A DNA stretch of 64,000 nucleotides from Sacculina carcini. Lineage: Eukaryota > Arthropoda > Thecostraca > Sacculinidae. The DNA lies in assembly GCA_916048095.2 (NCBI GenBank), contig OU696575.1, forward strand, positions 5,427,501 to 5,491,500, in the 5' to 3' direction. Of this stretch, positions 25,190-39,143 are shown in pieces (the first letter of the stretch is position 1; every line of letters starts with the position of its first letter). The notes beneath the pieces were generated by a model. The model did no database searches, had not been told where the DNA came from, and saw only the letters and a list, made by a program, of their open reading frames with translations. The position numbers were made by a program, and so were the translations under genes.

Positions 25190-26000
25190 TTGGTTGGTCA
25201 ATGCGGACTCATGTCATTTAGCTTCTATTCTCTTCCCACATTATTCTCTTCTCTCTCATCATTTTCCCTTGCTATTTGTCGTGCAGAAAGTGTTGGTCAA
25301 TGCGGCCTCGTGTCATTTGGCAAAGCAGAAAGTGTTGGTCGATGCGGACTCATGTCATTTAGCTTCTATTCTCTTCTTTCTCATCCTTTTCCCTTGCTAT
25401 TTGTCGTGCAGAAAGTGTTGGTCAATGCGGCCTCGTGTCATTTGGCAAAGCAGAAAGTGTTGGTCGATGCGGACTCATGTCATTTAGCTTCTATTCTCTT
25501 CTTTCTCATCCTTTTCCCTTGCTATTTGTCGTGCAGAAAGTGTTGGTCAATGCGGCCTCGTGTCATTTGGCAAAGCAGAAAGTGTTGGTCGATGCGGACT
25601 CATGTCATTTAGCTTCTATTCTCTTCTTTCTCATCCTTTTCCCTTGCTATTTGTCGTGCAGAAAGTGTTGGTCAATGCGGCCTCGTGTCATTTGGCAAAG
25701 CAGAAAGTGTTGGTCGATGCGGACTCATGTCATTTAGCTTCTATTCTCTTCTTTCTCATCCTTTTCCCTTGCTATTTGTCGTGCAGAAAGTGTTGGTCAA
25801 TGCGGCCTCGTGTCATTTGGCAAAGCAGAAAGTGTTGGTCGATGCGGACTCATGTCATTTAGCTTCTATTCTCTTCTTTCTCATCCTTTTCCCTTGCTAT
25901 TTGTCGTGCAGGAAGTGTTGGTCAATGCGGCCTCGTGTCATTTGGCATAGCAGAAAGTGTTGGTCGATGCGGACTCATGTCATTTAGCTTCAATTCTCTT
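25190..26000. repeat. 125-bp tandem array (about 6 units)
   Basis: The unit contains two related half-units, AGAAAGTGTTGGTCAATGCG and AGAAAGTGTTGGTCGATGCG, separated by a pyrimidine-rich spacer. The later units are nearly identical. The period of 125 is not a multiple of three, so the 100-residue frames it opens in each phase are by-products. It lies inside the Mutator-like element. Confidence 0.95.
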
Positions 26001-26536
26001 CTCTCTCTCCTTTTTCGTTGTTTGGCAGCGTGACTGTGCTTGGTGCTTGCTTCTATCACTATTGTGTTTATTCCCGGACAACATCGATTTTGTGTCCACT
26101 GTTTCCTCTTCCGATTTCATATGCATTTTCATTATTTTTTTTATTTTGTGTAATGGAGATTGTTGGTTTTTCCTCCACAGTTTTTCTTGTACGTTGTTTT
26201 GAAATGGTCACCGAGAATTATTGCGGTATATAGGAGGTTTGTTTGTCTGTTCCTAATTGAGTTGTATTTATGCTGGAATACATATCCATGTATTGTTGGT
26301 ATTACTGCGAATTTCCGAGAAGTCCGAAGCGAGTGATTGTTGCAGTTTTGGATGTTACCTCAGACTTGATTGAGGGATAAATTATAAATAATGATTGAGG
26401 GATGAATTATAAGCACTACAAGTGTGGATAGACTTGCTGATTTAGCCTCGAATTGCGTCGTCTTGCTGATGCTGCGATGCGTACGACTGGAAAATTAAAT
26501 GAAACGATGAAACGACTGGAAAATTTAATTCTAGGG

Positions 26537-26537
<1 letters not shown>

Positions 26538-26570
<33 letters not shown>
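26538..26570. repeat. (TA)n microsatellite
   Basis: Perfect TA repeat inside the Mutator-like element. Confidence 0.95.
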
Positions 26571-26573
<3 letters not shown>

Positions 26574-27789
26574 TATTTAAAAATAGCTATAAGTATATAC
26601 ATGATGTAGATATAAATATACAAAATATGGTTATCACACTAAGTAATTATAAATAAACTAATTATAAACTATAAATAATACGATACAGAATATCGTATAA
26701 AACTAAATCACTGAAATGGAACTGTTATACACTGAAACAGTGGTGTAAATGTAAATGTAACCTTTACATTTTCAACGATTTACATAGACAGCTGCTGAGA
26801 TGAGTTGATAAATTCCTGATCAAACCCCATCTTATTGGGGTTTGCGCGCCTATGATTAGTGGACGACCAATGCGAGAGAGACAGAGTACGGGAAAATGCA
26901 GCTAGGACGGTTACAACTAGGGTTTCTCCTCGCTCTGTCTGTGTTGAGACCATTGCGTCTCGGTTGCAGTTACGCCCAGGCACATAGAATGAGTATGAGA
27001 GCTGGGACTGGTGTAGAGGTAATTGTTCGTAGTGGTAGTTGCTATGTTCCCTATTATACGGTGTCATTACATTACGAATAGTCCACCAACGCAATATTAT
27101 TTAAATAAAATGAGCAGTATCTCAAGATATATCAGGAATATTTGTAGCACCCAATGATCTTAGAGCCAACAACGCGAAATCATTACCAACATTAAGCACA
27201 AGTTTAATATGTTGTTCAATATTCGACGGACGAACAGCTTTAAGCGACAAACCGTACAATGATCAATAAATTTGAGCATGACTACACTGGATTTTGTGTC
27301 TATTCTCCATAAAGCACAAACAATTTGAAGTAATACCTGATTTAAGCGTGATTCACACAATCTCTATGATGTTAATATGATTGGAGGTGATCCGGTGTGT
27401 TTGGATATTTCCATGTCACGCTTTATAGTAGTTCTGGGAATGAGAACATGCTGAATTTAGACTATCAGTCGTAATTCCTTTTGCACCTTGGAACCAGCTC
27501 CAGGAATTTCCTAATAACACATAATGAACACAAACAAGAAAATAGCAATAGCTCTGTGATGAAATAAACCTTTCATATTAGCTGAAGTAACCGCTGATAT
27601 GATTTATTTTGATTAATATTAATTGTTGTTTTAAGCGCGCACCGTATTTTGATTATAAGACACGTCTCGCTACGAACCAATCTACAGCGCAGCCTCCCAG
27701 TAAACTCAAGCGGATAGTAAAATTCGCAATCCTTCTGGGTTGGTGCCTCTGCACAACGTTTTCATTTCATTCTACCCGAATTGAAGAAA

Positions 27790-27862
27790 AAAATTCGCAC
27801 GCGGGCCAAGATTCGAACCGCGAGCCTCTGACACAAGATTTTAGCGCCTTAGCCACTACCCG
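27790..27862 (-). repeat. tRNA-derived remnant (SINE or pseudo-tRNA)
   Basis: On the minus strand, TAGTGGCTAAGGCGC resembles the D-arm/A box of a class II tRNA and GCGGTTCGAATC is a perfect B box, about 40 bases apart. The T-stem pairs poorly beyond two base pairs and no acceptor stem closes, so a working tRNA is unlikely. Confidence 0.55.
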
Positions 27863-28415
27863 AGAGCTGAAGTGATATGTGTGATATATTGTCGCTAATG
27901 AGTTTAAAACACCAATAATATAAATATCTCCAAATCAGTAACCTCAATTTAAACAATCAATTTCGACTAAAAGCAAAACACTAGCAGCTACACAGCTAAA
28001 CAGTGCCCACTTCTGTTGATTTATTACTATTATGGTACGCAAATATATAACTACGTTGATAAGACATGTTAACGAAGCAAAGACCTCATGAGAAACGAGC
28101 AGATGTACATATTTTACTGAACCTATGAACGAAACCAAACCACTGACCGCAGCAAAATGTCCAGGATGATGACATGCAGAATCATCCGAGTGAGGATCAC
28201 AAAATGGCTGCGCAAATCACACTTCACTCTAAACCACAATGAAGTGAAAATCACTATACACGTCAATTATCCCCAAGAATAGCACGCGAGAAATCATTAA
28301 ACACTTGAGAACACCAACCACGTGCGCTCGCTAACGTGTAACTGCGTGGTTGACAGTTGAAACAATAGACGCCCCACTGTCACGTGGCGATGACGTCATA
28401 CTTTCGTGGAAGGGC

Positions 28416-28453
28416 CAATGCCACCTAGACTACCTAGGTGTCTAGGTGGCGGT
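28416..28453. mobile_element. 38-bp palindromic micro-insertion, copy 3
   Basis: CAATGCCACCTAGAC at the left and its inverse at the right are flanked by a perfect 8-bp repeat GGAAGGGC (28408-28415 and 28454-28461). It interrupts the right TIR of element C; the left TIR at 21085 has no insertion. Confidence 0.8.
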
Positions 28454-28757
28454 GGAAGGGCATGTATCTAGGTGGCGTTGTTGGAGCATTGAAAGTTTTT
28501 GTGAAGCAGTATGAGGCACTACATAAATTATTAAAACCAATTTATTTTCTACTCTAGGTCGTGTGTCTATCCTGTGGGTCAACAAAGAGAACCACCGAAA
28601 AAGGGTAAAAATGGTCTACTTCAATGCTCTATTAGGACAAGTTAAAACCTCTAAAGCTATGATTTAAAATAAAATAAAAGTACAAGGTTTAAATAGTATA
28701 TCAAATGAATTATATTTATTATATCAAAAACAATTCTGAGAAAAAAGTAGTTGGAAT

Positions 28758-28786
28758 TGGTGGTCTATTTTTAGATCACTGCCGGC
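28758..28786. repeat. Solo copy of the piggyBac-associated terminal sequence
   Basis: TCTATTTTTAGATCACTGCC matches the terminal sequence of the degenerate piggyBac element at 19175-19197. No transposase lies alongside. Confidence 0.55.
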
Positions 28787-28789
28787 TAA

Positions 28790-29115
28790 TGGGCTTACCT
28801 GGGGTATTCCCCATTGGAGGAATGGAGAGGTCGCCAATTAGGTAACCCACGGTCGGACACAGGATTAAATGTGTGTTTTATCAATACAAATTAGTTCGAA
28901 GTACATAATTCTCAGTATTTTTGTAAACAGTATTCTTGTTTCTAATGATTTCTTGATTTTTAATTTGGTGGAACAACTGATTTTATTGGATTTCACAGTT
29001 TTGTTTAGTAAAATGAAGGATTGGCTCATTAGGAGGTGGGGAGTGAGAGGAAAATGGTGACGGATGATTGGAATTGTCAGGCCAGAGGTATACGGTTCGA
29101 GTCCGACCACTTCAT
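28790..29115 (+). repeat. Possible SINE with tRNA-like A/B boxes
   Basis: TGGCTCATTAGG (near 29025) and ACGGTTCGAGTCCGACCA (near 29088) resemble RNA polymerase III A and B boxes. The preceding 28800-28900 block (ATGTGTGTTTTAT nearby) also resembles 22620-22720. A dispersed short repeat is likely; its boundaries are not resolved. Confidence 0.4.
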
Positions 29116-30012
29116 TGTTTTTGCGATGTTATCCACTTTAATGTACTGTACGTGACCTCTGTTGATGAGCTCTAGACAATGTACGCCAATCAGTACCTTT
29201 GGTTGATGCCTAGCTCCCTTTCAGAATAGCAGCGTATCAAGTGCGTTTATGCGCAATGAATGGTGTCAATGGTGACAAGACGTACAGCATTTGTGGCGTT
29301 TGTGCTTGTTTGCTTATATACAATATTGTACGTGCGTGTGTGTGCATGTGGATTTGTGTTTGAGGATTTAATGTCATTATTGCGTTTTAGTTGCTATTGT
29401 GTCGTTATTTATGATATCGATTACTTTTTATAATTAATATGTATGTGTCCGTCCAAAAGCCCCGGCTTGACGGGCTGATGCTAAATGTTGTGTTTGATGT
29501 CATATTGATTATTCAATGGTAAATATACTTCTTATTCTTACTTTTACATTCACAGAAAGAGAGAGAGAGAGACTGGAGCTTATGTTGGCTTTGAGGCTGT
29601 GTTTGTAATGTGTGGCTGTAGTGCGCGTATATACCGAAATCACCAAACATGCACTATGGCAGCAATGAGCCATGAACCTGTGAGGTAGTACGGCTCATAT
29701 CGGTGGTGAATGGTGGTGTGCCTGAATTGCAACTGATTTATCTTGGGTTTTTTTTGGCTGCTGTGTCTAGTGCTTGCCGTACACGAGGACACCCTAATTT
29801 TATATTCACTTCAATGGACGTAATCAATAGTCACCCATGAGTGACAACAATGCAATTCACGTCAAATGGTATATCCTCCAACCTATAGCAACCCCCAACA
29901 TTCCAGAATGCTTAACAGCGCGCAGAACACCTAAACCAGGAATTAATGCAATCAGCCCCTTATACATCAGTAAATGTGTGTCTGTGTATGTATGTGCTTG
30001 TGTGATGTGCAG

Positions 30013-30154
30013 GTCAGGTCAGGCAATGGCATCGGAGTATTTGCGACAATCGCCGCCGGCAGCCGCTTCTGTATACCAGCCGCCGTCGTCGCCGCCTGCC
30101 CAGTCAGCTGATATCGCCGGAGATGCGAGACTCCACGGTGCCATCGCCAATCAA
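30013..30154 (+). CDS. WDR47: WDR47 exon 3
   Basis: The acceptor is a TG-rich tract ending ATGTGCAG (30011-30012). The donor is strong (ATCAA|GTGAGT). The frame SGQAMASEYLRQSPPAAASV and onward to LHGAIANQ is GC-rich with a Ser/Pro/Ala linker composition like the end of exon 1. Starting at 30013 it takes the two bases left by exon 2 and ends in phase 0. AGs at 30016-30017 and 30021-30022 are alternative acceptors. No domain is recognised. Confidence 0.75.
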
Positions 30155-30248
30155 GTGAGTTGTTTATTTAATCAATCAACCAACATGGCATAATCCCAAT
30201 TACAGGTTGGCACATAGAAACACAGTACAATATAAAATATTCAGAATG

Positions 30249-30270
30249 ACACACGCGGTTACACACACAC
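30249..30270 (+). repeat. (CA)n tract in the 5' part of WDR47 intron 3
   Basis: A short CA repeat about 95 bases after the exon 3 donor, paired in kind with the TG tract at 34147-34285. Confidence 0.8.
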
Positions 30271-30539
30271 AATTATCGTGGTGTCATCTGCCGTCATGGA
30301 ATATGTCTTCACTCGGCCTCCCGTTACCATATTTTTATATTAGCGTGGTGCTGTCGAGAACCACAGGTTGTTCGTGTTTTTTTTGCGAGATGCTATAAGA
30401 TTGAGTAAATTACGGGCATGTGCTGCAGCCGTCGGTACGTGCAGGTCACTCGAGACAACAAAAAGAGGAATTGATCCTGTTATTGGCTATGGAATGCATG
30501 AACGATATGTCTAACCATTTATGTCTAGACTCTAGAGTC

Positions 30540-30890
30540 GGCTGCAGACCATAATTGCTGCAAAATTGTTCGTAGTTGAGCTCCGTTCTTCAACCTTGTA
30601 TGTAATGCAGAGTGCAGAGGAACCGTTTCTGCACTGATTCGAGTCTCCTAATGTGGATGATGGCGGTGCCAGACCACCCCACGCAGACATGCTCTGAAAT
30701 GGAGCGGACACTTGATCAATATACATGGATCAGATCTCGAGCCTTGAATATCATTGGCAGTCCCTGAAGGCATCGGATCAGCATTCCGAGTGCACGATTT
30801 GCCTTGAGCGCAGTGGCATCAATTATTACTGTGAAAGTGAGCTTTTCGTCAACTTAGACGCCTGATTTTTGCACTTTCTTGCGGTGATCT
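30540..30890 (-). mobile_element. Non-LTR reverse transcriptase remnant
   Basis: The minus strand reads HIRRLESVQKRFLCTLHY, preceded by LGMLIR and a SVRSISE block, the pattern at the C-terminal end of jockey-type reverse transcriptases. It contains frame breaks and is intronic. Confidence 0.7.
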
Positions 30891-30899
30891 CGTAATTGT

Positions 30900-34287
<3,388 letters not shown>

Positions 34288-34563
34288 GGGCGTACCGTGT
34301 GTCATTCAGTGGTAGTGTGTCGGCCGAGTGGTTGTGCGCGGGTGCTTCTTGCGTGTATGAGTGTTCAGCTGTGTGGTGGGTGGTGCATGTGCGAGGTCAT
34401 TGTCGGTCGCACAGTGCCGTGGCGATACAGTAAACGTTACCCTGGTTGACAGACCGATTAGCAGCAAAAGTTCTCCGAGCACATGCGTGTGATTGTGTCT
34501 TGTTTGCTGCTAGCTGTGTTCACACGTTGTTATGAGGAGATTGCGGACGAAGATTAAGTCAGC

Positions 34564-34790
34564 AGCGAGTCTGAACAAGTGCCACTGTGTGAGACAATGC
34601 AACGAGTCTGAACAAGTGCCACTGTGTGATACAATGCAGCTAGTCTGAACAAGTGCCACTGTGTGAGACAATGCTGCGAGTCTGAACAAGTGCCACTGTG
34701 TGAGACAATGCTGCGAGTCTGAACAAGTGCCACTGTGTGAGACAATGCTGCGAGTCTGAACAAGTGCCACTGTGTGAGACAATGCTGCGA
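34564..34790 (+). repeat. 37-bp tandem array (six units) abutting exon 4
   Basis: The unit begins GAGTCTGAACAAGTGCCACT and ends GTGAGACAATGCTGC. One of the three frames of each 37-bp unit contains TGA, so a run of more than three units cannot be fully coding. The array runs directly into the exon 4 region, which leaves the acceptor uncertain. Confidence 0.92.
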
Positions 34791-34796
34791 GGACAG

Positions 34797-35582
34797 ACAG
34801 GCCAGCAACAATCGGGGCGCATGACTACGTCGCCTCACGATCGACTCACTCGGCTGACAGCTGCTCGAAGTGGCACTGACCATGGTTATCGACTTTCGCC
34901 GCCCGAGGTGCGTGTTCGTGATATGGACGGGTCGTCCAAGACAGCTACAAAACGATCGTTGATGGGCAGTGGTACCGGCCGGCAGCAGCGACTGTCTCGG
35001 TCACAGTGCGATCTGACAACGTCGTCGCGCCGTCGTTTATCCCACAATGTTTCAGACAGTCGTAGTCTGCACCGTCCGGTCTCTACTACCGATCTTGAAT
35101 TGAACGTAGCTGCCGGTAACACGGCCACCTCGCAACGGCACCGTCGCGCCAAACTGCAGGACGGCGGTGCCAGCGGCCAGTGTACCGTTCATCATGCCCT
35201 GCGGACAAATTGCTCCCGTACGCGTGGGCGCAATAGTGGAATCGATTGTGAAAGTGTTGCATCCAGTACACTGTCGTATAATGGTCGTCGTTCTTCGTGT
35301 CCTGTGTGCTGCTTGTCTTTGGACCGTGTACACGGCTCGAGCAGCGTGTCATCCACTCTTGAACGACAGCGTCGCCGTCTTGCCTCGTTGTCGCTGACAC
35401 TCACAGATCGATCCGGTGGTGGTGGTCGCCGTATTTCGTGCGACTCGTTGGATAATGGTTGCGACGGTGGTGGCGGAGGAGTTCGTCGTCCGTCCTGTTT
35501 GGACGACGTGGTCGAAGAGACCGAGGAGATCACCACCGATTCTGCTCCGGGATCCGGCGTTCAGGTGCATCGTCGCTTATCG
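34797..35582 (+). CDS. WDR47: WDR47 exon 4 (Arg/Ser-rich linker)
   Basis: A long GC-rich open frame with low-complexity Arg/Ser/Thr content. Repeated RRxSC-like motifs occur (GRRSSC, GRRISC, VRRPSC, HRRLSVC), and RRRLSHN earlier. These fit basophilic kinase sites (PKA-type RRxS); function is inferred only. The start at 34797 (after GGACAG) is in phase 0 with exon 3, with 34806 as an alternative; neither has a pyrimidine tract. The 3' border is uncertain: CAG|GTGCAT at 35564, TCG|GTCTGT at 35582 or TCT|GTGATC at 35586. I chose 35582 because the RRLS motif resembles the earlier ones. Confidence 0.7.
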
Positions 35583-35959
35583 GTCTGTGATCCTCACTAT
35601 TTTTTTTCTATTTTTAAGTCGTTTCAGTGTTTGTTAATGTCAAAGAATGATGTGAAGTTTGTGCAGTTACGCTTGTAGGATGGGATTGGTCACTCAGTTT
35701 TTCGTCTATTTTCAGTGGACTTGTATTCAAGAAGGGTCAATGTTGAGTGAGTTAATTCTTTTTGGCCTGATTGTGTTTGTTCTGACATAGTGGTTTTTGC
35801 ACTCAGTGTTTGATGCTGATTTCAGTTTTCTGTTGTATTGCTTTGTTTTTGTTCCCAGTCTAAATTCCCGGATTCGTTGAAATGAACTGCAATTTTTGTT
35901 CTCTTTTCTATCCGAGAACTTCACTTCGTAAATATTTGGGAAAGTACCATGATGTGTGT

Positions 35960-37520
35960 GTTCAATCAATCAATCAATCAATGCCTTATTGCAATAGCTG
36001 GGCACGCGCTTTTCATTGCAATATATACATACATTATACAAACATACATATACTAACATACATATATAAACATACACACATACATACATGTATAAACATA
36101 CACACACATACATACATACACATACACAAGCATGGCAGCATTTATCGTTCAAATATATTTTACAAAATTTTGGCCGCTTCATAGTTTATACGTTTGCGAG
36201 CTGCTTCCGCTAATATTTTCAGCAGTTCGAGCGGTATTGTTCGTCTCAAGTTGATGTTGTGTTCACGTGCTGGTTCAAATGTCTCGTACAATGCAGTGGG
36301 TTTTTGGGTCGTCGTTATCGTTCGAATAAGTCGTTTTCTATTGTCGTTAATGAGTGCATCCACTGTAGGTAGGCCGAGCTGTCTACAAGTTTCGGAAATG
36401 TGGTCGCTTTTTCGTTTTTTCGTGAGGACTTTTGCGCAGAAATTGATAATTTTTCGGATTCGCTGTTTTTGGATGACTCCGGTAGCACCATAACCAGATA
36501 TGCAGTATGCCAATACAGAAAAAAATTGACGCATTGATGATAGGCCTATGTGTGTGTTCGGGCAACGATGTCATAGCTTGGTTTAAACATAAAATAATTC
36601 CAGTAGATTTTTGTGTAACATAGGTGATGTGTTTGGTAAATCGTAGATGTGTGTCCAAATGCACGCTTAGCACTTTGACGGCCTCGCTTTCCTTTATAAT
36701 GCTGTCTTGAAATGTGATCTCAATTTTCGGGAACGTCTTGAGTAAGTATTTTGTGCCTAGTATGATAAATTGTGTTGTGTTGTGTTCACCTTCATTTTGT
36801 TTGCGGAGTAATAATCACTGAGTTCGTTGAGTCGCAGTTCCAGGTTGTGCACGCACATTGCGAGTTCTTGTCTTGCAGTGGTCGTCATGATAGTAGTATC
36901 ATCCGCGTACTGTACTACGCGTAACTCATGGTGTTCGTGTTTTCTTGTAAAATGCGCCGATAAGTCATTCGAGAATATGAGAAACAGCACACAACTCAGA
37001 CTACCACCTTGGAAAATCGAGAGGTTCTCAACTGTCGAAATGGTGTCGGATAGATCATATGCTTGATGATGCTGGACACGTACTTGTTGAGTGTGGCCGT
37101 GTAAATAACTTCCGAACCAAGAGGGATCTATGTTGTGAGCTGCGATCTTTTCGAGAAGCTTGTGGTGGACGACATCAAAACATTTTCGTGTGTGTGGTAT
37201 CTGCCCCGTGCTTTTCTCATAATTCCTTTTAATTAACGCTTGACCAGTATTGGTTGACGAATGTTGGCCCTGTGGGAACTGGTGAGCGGTGTTGACGTTT
37301 TTCTGCATGATCAGCGTTCATTGTTCCCACCATTGGTTGTCTTTTGAAGACTCAGGATCGAGGAGGTGCACATGTATGCTATATGTGGGCCATTCACCGT
37401 TATTTGTCGGTACAATCACTCTGTTTTGATGCCGCTTATTGCTGTGGCTAGCCGTGTGTAAGTGCGGTGTCCATTTATGGATCGGTAGTCTTCTGTCGCT
37501 GTCCGGCATTGAATGCATTG
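35960..37520 (-). mobile_element. Degenerate CR1-type LINE in WDR47 intron
   Basis: Minus-strand fragments show reverse transcriptase motifs: CFDVVHHKLLEKIAAHN (domain with the first Asp), FQGGSLSCVLFLIFSNDL and VQYADDTTIM (the YADD active site, near 36905). The C-terminal block with RIRKIINFCAKVL and RRTIPLELLKIL follows. Frames are shifted between blocks. The 3' end at 35965-35985 is a (CAAT)n, that is (ATTG)n tail in element orientation, typical of CR1/L2 elements. Confidence 0.9.
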
Positions 37521-38002
37521 AAGCGCATCTGTGGCGCGCTTCATCATCACGCCATTCGCTGGGCGTGAACGTTCACTCGACCACGCCGTCCGCTCATCAC
37601 GTGTGATATCACACTGTGTGTAGTTGTGCCGACGTACTGCCTACAGTGTGTTTGTTTCTCTTCGCTGTCGTTTGAGTGCGGCTTTCACGGGTGTCAGTCA
37701 GTTTCTAGTCCTGTCATCTGTTGGATATGTGGAGCGTGGTTGTCTACGCACATACCTGCGTACAGATGATTTGCTACACATGACACAGCGGCGTCGGTAT
37801 GGCGCCTGCACTTAAGATGGTATGTACTGCAATGCGTATCTCGTGACGCCGTAGCAAGACGCTTATAAACAACTTGTTATCGTTCCACCGCATCTGGCTA
37901 GTGCTTTCCTCACCTCCATGAATCAATTCATTCCATATATGGCGTGAAATGTCGCATTTGAATGCTAAAACACTGGGTTAGGGTTAACCCTTTAGTTAAA
38001 CT

Positions 38003-38038
38003 ATGCTAGTACCCTTTAGTTAAACTATGCTAGTACAT
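38003..38038. repeat. Short direct duplication
   Basis: CCCTTTAGTTAAACTATGCT is present twice in tandem. Confidence 0.8.
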
Positions 38039-39086
38039 GGTGTGTCTAGGGTTTGTACAACATGTATCATTTATCTATCCTGATATTTTAATAATAATAC
38101 AGCTGGCCCTGCAAATGGCGGACTTGAAGGAACCGATAAAAAGTTTCAATAACATTTTATTTGGAGGTATTTGGTATTTGGGGGTGTGCTCTGCTGGTTT
38201 GATGAACGTGTGTCTACACAGAATGCGTATGTACACCAGCAATGAGTCATACGCATATGCGTATGTGACATACGCATAGTGACACACGCAGCACGTGCAT
38301 AAGTCACTCCTCTCTACCAATCAGTGTGTGACAGACAACTGTTGACACTCGAAAAGCTGGAGTCAATGCGTTCCATGCATATTTCATGCATTTTCATGCA
38401 TTGAAACTGTACTTTCATACAAAAATCAGACATAGTTTTCGTTTTTCGCTATTTGGAGGTGTATTAAATGAGATGGGCCTAATTGATTTTTTCGCTATTT
38501 GACTTGTGCTATTCGGAGGTGCAATTACAACAGATATTTCATAGGCTTTTAGTGACTTGATCTTGACTGGATTTTTTCCTCTTTGGAGGATTCCGCTATT
38601 TAGAGGTGCTCTATTTGGATGGTCGATTGTACTTGCGTTGAGGCAAACTACGATATGGTGACTATAATTCAGCTTGCAGTATTTCGCGAGAACGTCTGAT
38701 TTCCTTCTTTCTTTTTGGACCGTTTACTTATTACGTGCTGGACTTATTGCATGCTGTCTGCTATGTACTGCTATGCATGAAACTGTACTTATGCCCTAGC
38801 TTATGCGGCGCACGTGAATACACATATCGTTCCTGCTTTCACGTGCATTATCATTCCTGCTTTCACGTGCGTATTCTCTCATGCCCACCTTCACGGAATT
38901 GATCACGAAGTGGCAGATAGCGGATTACGCTCAATCTTAGCGGCCAGGTGTCGGCGCTGTGTGCAACTGCCTGCAATATCTGGCGCCTCATTAGGTCATA
39001 TGGGTCGCTCAATGGGTCACCGCCACTCGCCTTCGTCAGGTGATTACGTTTTGATTTGGGGCGAAAATTATAGGACATCACTAAAT

Positions 39087-39143
39087 GGAAATTTCATCCA
39101 TCTTGAGCAATACCAATGCAATTTCATCCATCTTGAGCAATAC
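39087..39143. repeat. 30-bp direct duplication
   Basis: ATTTCATCCATCTTGAGCAA is present twice, spaced by ten bases. Confidence 0.8.

Larger units (their letters stand above)
22183..27051. mobile_element. Large Mutator-like element (copy B) with FLYWCH ORF
   Basis: Terminal arms at 22183-22400 and about 26740-27051 are inverted copies of each other and of the arms of copy A. The ends are GGGACCTAGTACAACTACC and the inverse of GGGAACATAGCAACTACC. TATTATAC (22175-22182) is repeated at 27052-27059, and the repeat becomes 9 bp (TATTATACG) if the first G is counted. The interior holds an intact 174-codon ORF with a FLYWCH-type domain (24352-24876) and a 125-bp tandem array (25190-26000). No MULE transposase is visible. 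FLYWCH domains occur next to MULE transposases in many animals, which supports the family call. Confidence 0.8.
21065..28479. mobile_element. hAT-like element (C) with 47-bp TIRs, interrupted by a Mutator-like element
   Basis: The left TIR at 21065-21111 starts CAACGCCACCTAGATA and continues GGCCCTTTCACGAAAGTATG. The right TIR is its inverse at 28387-28479, enlarged by a 38-bp palindromic insertion. Flanks ATTAGAGC (21057-21064) and GTTGGAGC (28480-28487) are an imperfect 8-bp TSD (6 of 8). The terminus CAACG fits the loose hAT consensus YARNG. Without the nested 4.9-kb element it would be about 2.5 kb. No hAT transposase is visible, so it is non-autonomous. Confidence 0.7.

Noticed and set aside
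25166-25987. Four ~100-residue frames that are nearly identical
   Set aside because: By-products of the 125-bp tandem array.
15331-27081. A conserved short open frame (LQLGFLLALSVLRPLRLG) present in three places
   Set aside because: It lies in the TIR arms of the Mutator-like elements, so its conservation reflects the repeat. It resembles a signal peptide, but there is no other evidence for a peptide gene.
27790-27862. Functional tRNA gene
   Set aside because: The A and B boxes are good but the T-stem and acceptor stem do not pair.
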